A stretch of DNA of 64,000 nucleotides, taken from assembly GCA_022796475.1 (NCBI GenBank), contig JAAWIS010000003.1, forward strand, positions 23,305 to 87,304. Direction: 5' to 3'. The position numbers were made by a program, and so were the translations under genes. This DNA comes from Lachnospiraceae bacterium. GTDB taxonomy: Bacteria > Bacillota > Clostridia > Lachnospirales > Lachnospiraceae. Position 1 is the first letter of the stretch, and each line of letters begins with the position of its first letter. Positions 28,152-36,975 of the stretch are shown in pieces. Under the pieces are notes generated by a model, which was given only the letters and a program-made list of their open reading frames with translations, was not told where the DNA came from and ran no database searches.

Positions 28152-29321
28152 TTACTGTTTCCCAAAAGCCTGATTTAACTGATCTTCTTTAAGACGTGCG
28201 CCGATTACGCACACCTTTCCAGTGTAGTCCGGTTTTCCTTCCCGAATTTCATACTGCTCCGGAACCAGGTCAAAATACAGCCACGTTCCGGCTTCCTCTG
28301 CCGGAAGCATTCCTTTTGCCCGGAGAACCTCCCCAAAAGCAGTGGTTTCCGCCAGTTTCTCCAAAATCTCTTCCAGTTTTTTTCTGGCACATGGAACTGT
28401 AGTTTCCAGCCCCCAGCTTGTAAAAATCTCATCTGCATGATGATGGTGATCATGACAGCCGCAGTCACATTCACCATCGTGGTGATGATGAACATGACAC
28501 GCCTCTTCGCCGTGATGATGGCCGTGACACTCTTCTTCATGGTGGTGATGGTCATGACACCCCTCTTCGCCGTGATGATGGCCGTGACACTCTTCTTCAT
28601 GATGGTGATGGTCATGACATCCCTCTTCGCCGTGATGATGGTGGTCATGACATCCTTCCTCATGGTGGTGGTGATGATCTTGATACGTTTCCTTTACCTG
28701 TGCCAGCAAATCGGCCATCATGGTATCCGGCTTTTCGATAATCTCTAAAAGCTGAGATCCGGTAAGCTGATTCAGCGGTGTTGTAATAACCGTAGCTTCA
28801 TTATTAAGCTCCCGAATCATGGCCACTGCTTCTTCTACCTTATTTTGATCTGCAATATCTGTACGGCTTAACACAATATTACCGGCATACTGGATCTGGT
28901 TATTAAAAAATTCCCCGAAATTCTTCCTATACATTTTACATTTTTTAACATCCACCACAGTAATGGAACTGTTAAGGACAACATCCAAATCTGCTGACAC
29001 ATCGCGGACTGCCTTCATTACATCGGATAGCTTCCCAACCCCGGAAGGTTCAATCATTACCCGCTGGGGCTGATACTTTGTAATCACTTCTGCCAGAGAT
29101 TTGCCAAAATCCCCAACCAGCGAGCAGCAAATGCATCCAGAGTTCATCTCACGGATTTCGATGCTGGAATCCTTTAAAAAACCACCGTCAATCCCGATCT
29201 CGCCAAATTCATTTTCAATCAAAACTACCTGCTCCCCTGCAATGGCTTCCTCTAAAAGTTTCTTAATAAATGTAGTTTTTCCTGCTCCTAAAAAACCTGA
29301 GATTACATCAATTTTTGTCAT
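28152..29321 (-). CDS. COG0523 GTP-dependent metallochaperone with His-rich repeat region
   Basis: 389 residues starting MTKIDVISGFLGAGKTTFIKK. Features: P-loop GFLGAGKTT (about 9-17), ENEFGEIGID, the family's metal site GCICC (about 63-67), VMIEPSGVGK, SRTD, and a C-terminal CobW_C domain. Between them lies a Cys/His-rich stretch of about 80 residues (nt 28435-28680) built from repeats like CHDHHHHEEECHGHHHGEEG. Such His-rich COG0523 proteins bind zinc or nickel and deliver it to client enzymes using GTP. AAGGAATCGATAAT precedes the ATG at 29321. Context with ZnuABC supports zinc. Confidence 0.88.
   Translation of the reverse strand: MTKIDVISGFLGAGKTTFIKKLLEEAIAGEQVVLIENEFGEIGIDGGFLKDSSIEIREMNSGCICCSLVGDFGKSLAEVITKYQPQRVMIEPSGVGKLSDVMKAVRDVSADLDVVLNSSITVVDVKKCKMYRKNFGEFFNNQIQYAGNIVLSRTDIADQNKVEEAVAMIRELNNEATVITTPLNQLTGSQLLEIIEKPDTMMADLLAQVKETYQDHHHHHEEGCHDHHHHGEEGCHDHHHHEEECHGHHHGEEGCHDHHHHEEECHGHHHGEEACHVHHHHDGECDCGCHDHHHHADEIFTSWGLETTVPCARKKLEEILEKLAETTAFGEVLRAKGMLPAEEAGTWLYFDLVPEQYEIREGKPDYTGKVCVIGARLKEDQLNQAFGKQ
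28499..28660. repeat. 60-bp tandem repeat inside the COG0523 gene
   Basis: About 2.7 near-identical units of 60 bp (starting near 28499, 28559 and 28619) differ at only a few bases. Each unit encodes 20 residues of the His/Cys/Glu-rich metal-binding stretch. The high nucleotide identity points to recent duplication by slippage or unequal exchange. Confidence 0.85.
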
Positions 29322-29539
29322 ATTATCGATTCCTTCTTTCTTTCCTTTCATCCAGAAGCGCTCTTTCACCCTGTCAACGGCTGCTTTCCTAACCGATTTC
29401 CTAATAAAACTGCTGTAATATGATATCGATTTTTATTTTGGCACAAAGAAGAGAGAAAGTCAAGCATCCCTGCAGGCCAGAAACGGCTTTCACTGTCCTG
29501 AGCATTCAGAATCCTTCCCGATCCTGCTATATAACGCTG

Positions 29540-30340
29540 CTATGCCCTGCCGGCTTCCGGTTCAATCCCAAAAAGCCGCTCTGTGTTGTTTTTTGCATGT
29601 TCCAGCAAAACTTCCTCTTCCACTTCCATACAGGCGGCCAGTTCTTTTGCCACATACCGGATATTTTGGGGCACATTTATCCTCCCCAGTCCCGGCACAT
29701 TCCGGGGCGTTAAATAGGGCGCATCCGTTTCAATTAAAATCCGGTCAAGAGGTATTATCTTGACTGCTTTTTTCAGATCCCCTGCCCTTTTCGGATCGCA
29801 GATCCATCCTGTAATCCCAATAGAAAATCCCATAGAAAGATACTGCTGAAGCAATTTTAAATTTCCAGTAAAACAGTGAACTACTGATTTGCTGCAGATC
29901 TCCGGATGCTTCTTAAATCTTTTTATAAATTCATCCGCTGCAGACCTCTCATGAAGAAACAGAGGCTTTCCAAGCCGCTCAGCCAGCACAATATGCTTTT
30001 CCAGGCACCGGATCTGGTTTTCCCTGGAAGAAAACATCCGGTCAAAATCAAGGCCGCATTCTCCTATCGCCACGATTTTAGGATTATTGACTGCCAATTG
30101 TTCAATGAGCTCAAAATCCTCTTTTTTTGCAGAATCTGCATTATGAGGATGGATCCCGGCTGTTCCGTAAACATTATGTTCTGCCACAAACTCATGAATC
30201 ATCTGATTTTCCCGCCTGTCAGTTCCTGTCAGGATGCAGCACACTCCAGCTTCTTTCGCATCCCGGATCACCTTTTCCGGATCTGGAAACTGGCGGCAGA
30301 ACAAATTTAAGCCAATGTCATAATACGTAATCTTCATCAT
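29540..30340 (-). CDS. tatD: TatD family metal-dependent hydrolase (DNase)
   Basis: 266-residue TIM-barrel nuclease of the TatD/YcfH family, implicated in DNA repair and DNA or D-aminoacyl end processing. The N-terminus YYDIGLNLFCRQF resembles E. coli TatD more than YcfH (which has DTHCHL). Metal and catalytic residues are visible in GIHPHNAD (about 80), GECGLD (about 112), LFLHER (about 148), VHCFTG (about 173) and ETDAPYLTPR (about 222). GAAGGGGATCC precedes the ATG. It lies between ktrA and the COG0523 gene on the same strand, with gaps of 53 and 218 bp. Confidence 0.88.
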   Translation of the reverse strand: MMKITYYDIGLNLFCRQFPDPEKVIRDAKEAGVCCILTGTDRRENQMIHEFVAEHNVYGTAGIHPHNADSAKKEDFELIEQLAVNNPKIVAIGECGLDFDRMFSSRENQIRCLEKHIVLAERLGKPLFLHERSAADEFIKRFKKHPEICSKSVVHCFTGNLKLLQQYLSMGFSIGITGWICDPKRAGDLKKAVKIIPLDRILIETDAPYLTPRNVPGLGRINVPQNIRYVAKELAACMEVEEEVLLEHAKNNTERLFGIEPEAGRA

Positions 30341-30393
30341 GGATCCCCTTCCCTGTTTTAAATAAATCTGCTTATTTTCTGCAGGTTTTCTTC

Positions 30394-31050
30394 TTATTTC
30401 AGTTTCTCCAAAATCTGGTCAATATCTGCTTTTGTTCCAATTACCATCAGATGGTCAACTTCCTGAATCACATAGTCAGCAGAAGGCATCATATTCATAG
30501 CGCCTTCCGGTCGCTTTACCGCTAAAATGCTGATATGGTAAACATTGCGCAGCATCAAATCTTTTAAGCTCTTCCCTACCCATTCCAGGACAGGCGGTAT
30601 CTCATAAATTGAAAATTCATCGGTCAGCTCAATATAGTCGAAAACATGGTTGGCGCTGTAGCGCACTGCCAGTTTCTCTGCAATATCCCGATCCGGATAA
30701 ATTACCTCATCTGCCCCGTTGCGAAGCAGGAATTTAGCATGGATATCACGGTTTGCTTTGCTGACCACATATTTGGCGCCCAGCTCCTTTACCAGGCTTG
30801 TGATCTCCAGGCTGCTCTGAAAATTCGTTCCAATACACACAAAACAAATGTCAAAATTTGCTACTCCTAAACTTCTTAACACCGTTTCATTGGTACAGTC
30901 GCCGATCTTTGCGCTGACCACCAGAGGAAGCATATCTTCCAGCCGCTCCTCTTCCTGATCCACGATCATAATCTCATTATCCAGCGCCGCCAGATTGCGG
31001 CATAAGTGCTGACCAAACCGGCCCATTCCTATAATCAATATTGATTTCAT
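30394..31050 (-). CDS. ktrA: Potassium uptake protein KtrA (TrkA family)
   Basis: Cytoplasmic gating ring subunit of the Ktr potassium channel; binds nucleotides (ATP/ADP, NAD) and c-di-AMP in the known family. 218 residues: RCK_N Rossmann fold with GMGRFGQHLCRNL (about 7-19) and VDQEEER after the second strand, then RCK_C from about 140 (FSIYEIPPVLEWVGKSLKDL). The start at 31050 is an ATG; the longer frame would need an upstream TTG. AAAGGTTGGAAACAGGT precedes it. It follows ktrB by 96 bp. Confidence 0.93.
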   Translation of the reverse strand: MKSILIIGMGRFGQHLCRNLAALDNEIMIVDQEEERLEDMLPLVVSAKIGDCTNETVLRSLGVANFDICFVCIGTNFQSSLEITSLVKELGAKYVVSKANRDIHAKFLLRNGADEVIYPDRDIAEKLAVRYSANHVFDYIELTDEFSIYEIPPVLEWVGKSLKDLMLRNVYHISILAVKRPEGAMNMMPSADYVIQEVDHLMVIGTKADIDQILEKLK

Positions 31051-31146
31051 ACCTGTTTCCAACCTTTCCGCCCTTTATTTTCCTTTTTTACAGGAACCTA
31101 TCCTTCATTTTTCGTTCCGCCATAAGTAAAAGGAGATTCCTGTTCC

Positions 31147-32568
31147 CTATCCCACTGTAATCCGTTCCACTGGCAGACGCACAGGCGGCTTTTTCTTTGA
31201 CTGAGTAAAAGCAAGAGCAGAAGATAAGCTTCCCACCCGCCCGCAGTACATCAGCACCACCAAGGCCAATTTCGAAACCGGAAACAGTTCCCTGGTGATC
31301 CCGGTAGACATCCCGGCTGTGCCAATGGCAGAAAATGTTTCAAATAATACATCTGACATCAAAAGGCCAGGCTGGAATACCACAATCCACACGGATGCAG
31401 CAATTGCCAATGCCAGATTAAACGATAATATAAGGCCTGCCTGCCGCACTGCACTGTCGTCCAGCCTGCGGTTATAAACATTCATGCCATCCGTCTGATT
31501 GACACTGGCACGGATGGAGAGAAGCAGCACTGCTAATGTGGTGGTTTTAATCCCGCCTGCCGTAGATCCCGGGCTTCCCCCTATAAACATCAGCACAATG
31601 GTAACTAATTTGCTTCCGTCTGTTAACGCCGCTGTATCAGTAGTATTAAAACCTGCCGTCCTGGCTGTAACTGACTGGAACAGAGAACTCCAAATCTGTC
31701 CCCCAAGCCCCATTTTTGCCATCACATGATTTCGCTCTAAGAGGAAGAACAAAACCCCGCCTCCCAGAATTAATACTCCTGTTGTTACCAGCACAATTTT
31801 TGTGTGCAGCAGATATTTCCGGAAATGAAACTTATGTTTTGACAGATCATCCCACACAATAAATCCAATGCCGCCTGCCACAATCAGACTCATAATGGTA
31901 AGATTCACCAGCCAGTCGTCATAATAAAATGTAAGGGAACTATAAGGCTCCCGAAATCCCATTAAGTCAAAGCCTCCATTGCAGAAAGCTGAAACCGAGT
32001 GGAAGATTCCGTAATATACGCCTTTTAAAAAGCCCAGTTCCGGCACAAAGCGAATGGAAAGAAGCAGCGCCCCCACTCCTTCAAACAGTAAGGTTCCCTG
32101 GACGATTTTTTTTGCCAGGCGCACCACACCGCCGATTTGAAGAGTATTCACACTCTCCTGCATCAGTCCCCGTTCCTTTAACCCAATCTTTCGGCGCAGA
32201 ATAATTGAGAGAAACACACCGATAGTAATAAATCCAAGACCTCCGATCTGTATCATCAGAAGAATTGTCATCTGCCCAATTAACGTCCATTGACTCCAGG
32301 TATCAGCAGCTACCAGCCCGGTGACACAAGTAGCGCTGGTAGCCGTAAGCAGGCAATTGACAAACCCCAGGCTCTCTCCGCTCCGATTGGAAACCGGAAG
32401 CATCAATATGACTGTCCCTATCAGGATAATGCCGAAAAAACCATATGCAATAAACTGAGTCTGGGACAGATGATTTCTGGTTCCAAACCAGCATTTCAGC
32501 CAGGATGGAAGCCCCTTTCTTTTTCCCGTGTTTTTATTTTTTACCCAACAATTTAAAACATTTTTCAT
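31147..32568 (-). CDS. ktrB: Potassium uptake protein KtrB (TrkH family)
   Basis: Membrane pore subunit of the Ktr system. 473 residues, four M1-P-M2 repeats, with the four filter-like loops TSATCVTGL (about 90), VSAFCNGGFD (about 205), TARTAGFNT (about 310) and IGTAGMSTG (about 430). A polar N-terminal cytoplasmic stretch of about 35 residues precedes the first helix. The start at 32568 has GGAGG 8 nt upstream and overlaps the stop of the znuB-like gene by four bases (ATGA), so it is translationally coupled to the metal transporter. The longer frame to 32745 is an artefact overlapping znuB. Confidence 0.93.
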   Translation of the reverse strand: MKNVLNCWVKNKNTGKRKGLPSWLKCWFGTRNHLSQTQFIAYGFFGIILIGTVILMLPVSNRSGESLGFVNCLLTATSATCVTGLVAADTWSQWTLIGQMTILLMIQIGGLGFITIGVFLSIILRRKIGLKERGLMQESVNTLQIGGVVRLAKKIVQGTLLFEGVGALLLSIRFVPELGFLKGVYYGIFHSVSAFCNGGFDLMGFREPYSSLTFYYDDWLVNLTIMSLIVAGGIGFIVWDDLSKHKFHFRKYLLHTKIVLVTTGVLILGGGVLFFLLERNHVMAKMGLGGQIWSSLFQSVTARTAGFNTTDTAALTDGSKLVTIVLMFIGGSPGSTAGGIKTTTLAVLLLSIRASVNQTDGMNVYNRRLDDSAVRQAGLILSFNLALAIAASVWIVVFQPGLLMSDVLFETFSAIGTAGMSTGITRELFPVSKLALVVLMYCGRVGSLSSALAFTQSKKKPPVRLPVERITVG

Positions 32569-33389
32569 CTCCGTATCCTCCCTGCTGCCTGCCAGGCTGT
32601 AAACAGCAAAAAGCAAATCAGATTTACCACCACTATGCTGGCTCCTGCCGGAGTGGAAAAGGTATAGGAAAGGGTCATTCCCAAAACAAAGCAGCCTGCT
32701 GAAACCAAGCCGGAGGAGATCACCACTCCCCGAAAGCTTTTCCATACCCGCATGGATGTAAGCGCCGGAAAAATAACCAGGCTGGAAATCAGCATGGCGC
32801 CCATCATCCGCATACCCAGCACAATGGTAACTGCCGTTAAAACAGCAATAAGTACATTATAAAAACCTACCCTTACTCCTGTGGCCTTAGCAAAGCTCTC
32901 GTCAAAGGTTACTGCAAACAGCTTATGGTAGCAAAATACAAACAAACCGAATACAACGGCTGACAGCACAATACTTAGCTTCACATCAAAAGGACTCATA
33001 GCTAAAATACTGCCAAACATATAGCTGCTGATATCGGTGGTCATCCCTGTGGTCATAGAAGTTACAATAATGCCAATGGCCAAAGCGCTGGCTGAGATTA
33101 AGGCAATAGCGGCATCACTTTTCAGCCTTCCGTTTTCCGTAATCCGAAGCAGGAAAAAAGCCGACATCACAACCACTGGGATCGATACTGCCAAAGGCGA
33201 CCATCCAAAGGCTATGGCAATGGAAAGAGCTCCAAAGGATACATGGGACAAACCATCCCCTATCATGGAATAACGCTTTAAAACCAGGCTTACTCCTAAA
33301 AGGGACGCACAGAGTGAAACTAAAATCCCTCCCACAAAAGCCCGGACCAAAAAAGGGTAGGACAGCATTTCTATCATAACACCTGTCAT
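32565..33389 (-). CDS. znuB: Metal ABC transporter permease (ZnuB/MntB type)
   Basis: ABC-3 family integral membrane permease for Zn2+ or Mn2+, 274 residues, about 8 hydrophobic segments. Seen: LGVSLVLKRYSMIGDGLSHVSFG near 32-53 (the conserved G-D-x-L-x-H region), MTTDISSYMFGSIL near 118, VLGMRMMGAMLISSLVIFPA near 190-210. Start ATG overlaps the znuC stop (ATGA) and its own stop overlaps the ktrB start (ATGA). Metal choice between zinc and manganese is inferred from the neighbours, not read from this protein. Confidence 0.88.
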   Translation of the reverse strand: MTGVMIEMLSYPFLVRAFVGGILVSLCASLLGVSLVLKRYSMIGDGLSHVSFGALSIAIAFGWSPLAVSIPVVVMSAFFLLRITENGRLKSDAAIALISASALAIGIIVTSMTTGMTTDISSYMFGSILAMSPFDVKLSIVLSAVVFGLFVFCYHKLFAVTFDESFAKATGVRVGFYNVLIAVLTAVTIVLGMRMMGAMLISSLVIFPALTSMRVWKSFRGVVISSGLVSAGCFVLGMTLSYTFSTPAGASIVVVNLICFLLFTAWQAAGRIRR

Positions 33390-34132
33390 CTTCTGCCGCC
33401 TCCCCTCTTATTTTCTTTCTGGATTTCCTGGCTGTCACCTAAAAATTTTCTTCCTGCCTGACTATTCCGGTACTGGGATACGGTTCCGTAAAACAGTACT
33501 CTCTGCTGCAGATGAAGAATTTTGTTAGCTTGGCTTACCACATTCTGAATATCGTGGGATACCATCAATATTGCTACTTTTTCCTCCCGGTTTAATTTCC
33601 GTAAAATCCCATAAAATTCCTGAATTGCCGAAGGATCCAGCCCTGTAATCGGTTCATCTAAAACAAGCAGCCTGCTGGTAGCGCAAAGAGCCCTTGCAAT
33701 CAAAACTCTTTGCTGCTGCCCTCCTGACAGCTCCCGGTAACAGTGATTTTTCAAAGGTGTGATTCCCAGGATTTCCATCCGCTCTAAGGTAATCCGTTTT
33801 TCTTCCTTTGTATAAAAAGGCCGGATTCCTCTGCGGCTTAAGCAGCCTGACTGCACTACTTCATAAACCGTAGCCGGAAAGTCCCTTTGGGCTGCCGTCT
33901 GCTGGGGGAGATATCCGATTCCTCTTCCCTTCAGCTCTTCCGCTATTGTCAGTGTTCCTGCAGTCGGCTTTAACAGTCCTAAAATCCCTTTCATCAAAGT
34001 ACTTTTTCCGGAACCGTTTTCTCCTACAATGCAAAGGTAATCGCCTGAATGAATTTCCATGCTCACATCTACCACCGCATCATAATTCTCATATCCAAAA
34101 TCTACATGATCACATGTAATCAGTGCACTCAT
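33386..34132 (-). CDS. znuC: Metal ABC transporter ATP-binding protein (ZnuC type)
   Basis: 248-residue ABC ATPase powering the permease at 32565-33389. Walker A GENGSGKST (about 38-46), Q-loop LPQQT (about 75), signature LSGGQQQR (about 140), Walker B LLVLDEP (about 160) and the switch His in VSHD (about 195). The substrate-binding lipoprotein gene ends 7 bp upstream. The C-terminal end is basic (NKRGGGRR). Confidence 0.92.
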   Translation of the reverse strand: MSALITCDHVDFGYENYDAVVDVSMEIHSGDYLCIVGENGSGKSTLMKGILGLLKPTAGTLTIAEELKGRGIGYLPQQTAAQRDFPATVYEVVQSGCLSRRGIRPFYTKEEKRITLERMEILGITPLKNHCYRELSGGQQQRVLIARALCATSRLLVLDEPITGLDPSAIQEFYGILRKLNREEKVAILMVSHDIQNVVSQANKILHLQQRVLFYGTVSQYRNSQAGRKFLGDSQEIQKENKRGGGRR

Positions 34133-34139
34133 ATTCTGC

Positions 34140-35159
34140 CTACTCCATAATTCCGATTTCTAAATTTTTTACATTCTGCTTCATTAGCTGCAGATATGTG
34201 ACGCCTTCTTCAAATTCTTTTCTGGTCACGTTATGGCAGGAATGAAGCAGCAGCGGCTTAGCCCCTGTTTCCTCTCCGATAATCTCTGCCACCCGATGGC
34301 TGGAAAGTTCCAGATAATAGACGGCTGGAAGCTGTTTGCTTCTTACCTGTTCAATCAAATAAGCAATGGTTCTGGCACTCGGTTCCGTATCGCCGGAACA
34401 TCCCAAAAAAGCTGCCCTGTAAGAAAGCTGATACCGCTCTGCCAGATACCGAAAGGGGAATTTATCCCCTACAATGATCATATCCCGTTTTCGATTTTCA
34501 GTGACCTGTAAAAAAGCCTGGTCAAGCTCGTTTAGTTCATTGATGTACCTTCTTGTATTTTCCAGATAGAGCGCCTTATGAGCCGGATCTTCTTCAATCA
34601 GAACCTGGCTGATTGCTTTGACGATTTTAATTGCATTTGCCGGGGAAGTCCAGATATGTTCATCATACTCGATCTCCTTTACCTGCCCCGGCTCATAAGA
34701 AGAATGACGGTGTTCATGGCTGTCATGGACATTCTCTTCCATGCCTTCCACCAGCTCTTCTTCCAAAACATCCACAGATTCCATCATGCTGACAGCCCGA
34801 AGTTCCTCTGTTTCCAGCGATTCTAACGCCGCTTCCACCCACAGTTCCATTTCCCCGCCATTATAGAAAAAAATGTCGGAATCCTGAATCCCAATCATAT
34901 CCGCCGGCGTAGGTTCAAATGAATGGCTGTCCATTCCCGCCGGAACTACCAGCTTTAAACGAACCTGGTCGCCGGCAATCTGACGCACAAAATCATAATA
35001 AGGAAATAACGTGGTAGTTACCTGCAGCCCCTCTGATTCCTCACGATTTAAGACATTTTCGCTTAGGTTTGTACCGGAATCCATCCCTTTTTGGCAGCCA
35101 TTTATGAGCGCCCCTGCTGCAGCTATAAAAACCACAGCCAGCCATTTCATTTTCTTCAA
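34140..35159 (-). CDS. znuA: Zinc ABC transporter substrate-binding lipoprotein (ZnuA type)
   Basis: Extracellular metal-binding lipoprotein of cluster A-I. Signal peptide with basic n-region and lipobox (INGC, Cys about residue 22 from this start). Metal ligands fit MDSHSFEPTP (first His), a His-rich loop HDSHEHRHSSYEPG (typical of zinc-type members), DEHIWTSP (second His), and later VGDKFPFRYLAERY and HSCHN. The start is uncertain: GTG at 35171, TTG at 35159 and ATG at 35150 are all in frame; GAGG with about 6-nt spacing favours the TTG at 35159. Only about 50 bp separate it from the MATE gene, and I see no clear Zur box. Confidence 0.85.
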   Translation of the reverse strand: MKKMKWLAVVFIAAAGALINGCQKGMDSGTNLSENVLNREESEGLQVTTTLFPYYDFVRQIAGDQVRLKLVVPAGMDSHSFEPTPADMIGIQDSDIFFYNGGEMELWVEAALESLETEELRAVSMMESVDVLEEELVEGMEENVHDSHEHRHSSYEPGQVKEIEYDEHIWTSPANAIKIVKAISQVLIEEDPAHKALYLENTRRYINELNELDQAFLQVTENRKRDMIIVGDKFPFRYLAERYQLSYRAAFLGCSGDTEPSARTIAYLIEQVRSKQLPAVYYLELSSHRVAEIIGEETGAKPLLLHSCHNVTRKEFEEGVTYLQLMKQNVKNLEIGIME

Positions 35160-35208
35160 ACGATTCCTCACTTTCTGTCCAAATTACTGTCGTTTTATTT
35201 GTGCTGGC

Positions 35209-36570
35209 CTAAATCTTTACTGAAGTCCATTTTCCCGACTTAAAACGCCAGGTAGTCAGGAAAAAACGGCTTAGCTGATCTGCCATAATCCCCATCCATA
35301 CCCCTAAAAGACCGAGTCCAAACACATAGCCCATCATATAGGAACCTAGTGTTCGAACCAGTGTAACGCTGAAGGTGGATGCAATCATGGTAAAGATCAC
35401 GTCGCCGGCTCCCCGCAGGCAGCCCATATAGATAACCTGGGCAATCTGAAGGATTACGATCAAAACCATAAGCCTCATGATTTTCACACCCATATCTATA
35501 ATTTCCGGTTCTTCAAAAAACAATCGATACAGCGCCCTTCCGCCTAAAAGATACACCATTGATAGGAACAGGGAAATCACATTCCCTATCCTTTGGCAGA
35601 TATTTCCGTAACGGACTGCTTCATCCGGTGTTTTTTCGCCTAAACTTCTCCCAATCAGGGCTACCGCTGCCGCCTGCATTCCATCCCCAAAGGAAAAGGA
35701 CACACTCATAATATTCATGCCCACCTGATGGGCTGCCATAGCATTTGTTCCTAAATTTGCCGCCATCACAGCCGTTGACATAAAGCCAATCCGCATCAGC
35801 ACCTGTTCCGTAAATACGCTGGAACTGATTTTAACCATGCTTCGCACTGGTTCAAAAGACAGGCCAATCCTCTCCTTACGTACATATGGCATACTGATGA
35901 ACCCATCTTTTAATAAAGATCGGATACTCATAATACAGGCAATCACCGTACCGAATACAGTAGCAAAAGCCGCTCCTTTAATCCCCAGGGCCGGAAAGCC
36001 AAAGTGACCGTTAATAATCAGGTAATTTCCAATCATATTCACCATGTTGGACGTTACATTCGTTTTCATGGCAATCCTGGTATTTCCTGCTCCCCGCTGA
36101 GCCGCATTAATCACCAGGGAAATAATATTAAAGAGCATGCCGCCCATAATCAGCCGGAAATACAAAACAGCGTCCTCATGAGTATCCTGGTTGGAACCGC
36201 AAAGAGTAATAATCGGTTCTGCCAGTATCACGCAAAGAATACTCACAGCGATCCCGGCTGCCACGGTAAATACAAGAGCTGCCATCAGCGCCTGGTTCGC
36301 TCCTTTTTTATCCTGCTCTCCCCGCCTTCTGGCTACAATAGCGGAAACAGAAACATTCAGGGCAATAAACAGCGCCATTCCTAAAAATTTCGGCTGAGTG
36401 GTAAGCCCCACTGCCGCTACTGCGGAAGCTCCCAGAGAGCTTACCATCAGTGAATCAATCAAACCTGCCAATGCTACGAAAAAGGACTCCAGCACAGAAG
36501 GCCATGCCATTTTAATGGCTGTATTGATCCGTTTCTTATTATCATAAATATACGATGTAATCCCCGCCAT
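35209..36570 (-). CDS. MATE family multidrug/metabolite exporter
   Basis: 453 residues, twelve predicted transmembrane segments in two six-helix halves, starting MAGITSYIYDNKKRINTAIKMAWPSVLES. Family patterns: LIDSLMVSSLGASAVAAVGL near 40-60 and, in the second half, MAAHQVGMNIMSVSFSFGDGMQAAAVALIGRSLGE near 285-320. It exports cationic compounds or metabolites with Na+ or H+ in the known family; the substrate is unknown. The ATG at 36570 is preferred over an upstream TTG. It lies upstream of znuA on the same strand, so readthrough is possible. Confidence 0.9.
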   Translation of the reverse strand: MAGITSYIYDNKKRINTAIKMAWPSVLESFFVALAGLIDSLMVSSLGASAVAAVGLTTQPKFLGMALFIALNVSVSAIVARRRGEQDKKGANQALMAALVFTVAAGIAVSILCVILAEPIITLCGSNQDTHEDAVLYFRLIMGGMLFNIISLVINAAQRGAGNTRIAMKTNVTSNMVNMIGNYLIINGHFGFPALGIKGAAFATVFGTVIACIMSIRSLLKDGFISMPYVRKERIGLSFEPVRSMVKISSSVFTEQVLMRIGFMSTAVMAANLGTNAMAAHQVGMNIMSVSFSFGDGMQAAAVALIGRSLGEKTPDEAVRYGNICQRIGNVISLFLSMVYLLGGRALYRLFFEEPEIIDMGVKIMRLMVLIVILQIAQVIYMGCLRGAGDVIFTMIASTFSVTLVRTLGSYMMGYVFGLGLLGVWMGIMADQLSRFFLTTWRFKSGKWTSVKI

Positions 36571-36975
36571 CTTATGCAACCTGTCTTTCTTTTGTATTCT
36601 TCTGCTTACTTTTTTGAATCATCCATTTTTAAGCGTGTCTGAAAATCACTTTTTGTCAAATGTGCATCCCCCGGAGGTTTTTGCTTTATAGGATGCAATT
36701 TCCTATAAAGGATTAGGGTGTCAAACGGGTGCGGTGCACCCGCTCTATACCATATATTGATGTGCAAATTTATTTGCAATAACAATATATGGTATGAGCG
36801 TAGCATCAAAGGTGCTTTTGACACCCTAATCCTATAAAGTAAAAGAAGGCGCTGGAACCTACGCTGACAAAATAAGGGACAACGATACCGCAAATTTAGG
36901 CGTACAGATGGCAGGAATGAATTTGCAAACACGCTTTAGTATAGCACAGAACTATTTTACTGACAAGGAAGAAGC
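36571..36975. other. Intergenic region upstream of the MATE gene, filled by a large palindrome (405 bp)
   Basis: Nearly the whole gap is the composite inverted-repeat element 36633-36934; the flanks (36571-36632, 36935-36975) show no gene. The short frame on the minus strand at 36606-36932 follows the palindrome and has no coding character. Confidence 0.7.
36633..36934. repeat. Composite 302-bp palindromic element
   Basis: Outer ends: GCGTGTCTGAAAATCACTTT at the left; the right end read on the complement is GCGTGTTTGCAAATTCATTC. Inside is a second, sharper palindrome: a perfect 16-bp inverted repeat GGATTAGGGTGTCAAA (36710-36725) / TTTGACACCCTAATCC (36817-36832), then a perfect 13-bp pair ATACCATATATTG (36747-36759) / CAATATATGGTAT (36783-36795), and a centre TGCAAATTTATTTGCA (36763-36778). 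A local CTTTATAGG/CCTATAAAG stem (36684-36710) is added. It looks like one palindromic repeat inserted into another. No protein is encoded. Confidence 0.8.

Noticed and set aside
28499..28660. Possible CRISPR-like array because of regular 60-bp spacing
   Set aside because: Units are contiguous without unique spacers and lie in frame inside a coding sequence; it is a coding tandem repeat.
28437..28748. Open frames on the other strand and in another frame across the His-rich repeat (Met/Val-rich plus-strand frame, Thr/Ile/Met-rich minus-strand frame)
   Set aside because: They are by-products of the repeated CAC/CAT codons in the COG0523 gene; no ribosome binding site and no family resemblance.
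35160..35208. Searched for a Zur box between the MATE gene and znuA
   Set aside because: No convincing palindromic site of the TCGTAAT type is seen, so zinc-dependent regulation is not claimed.
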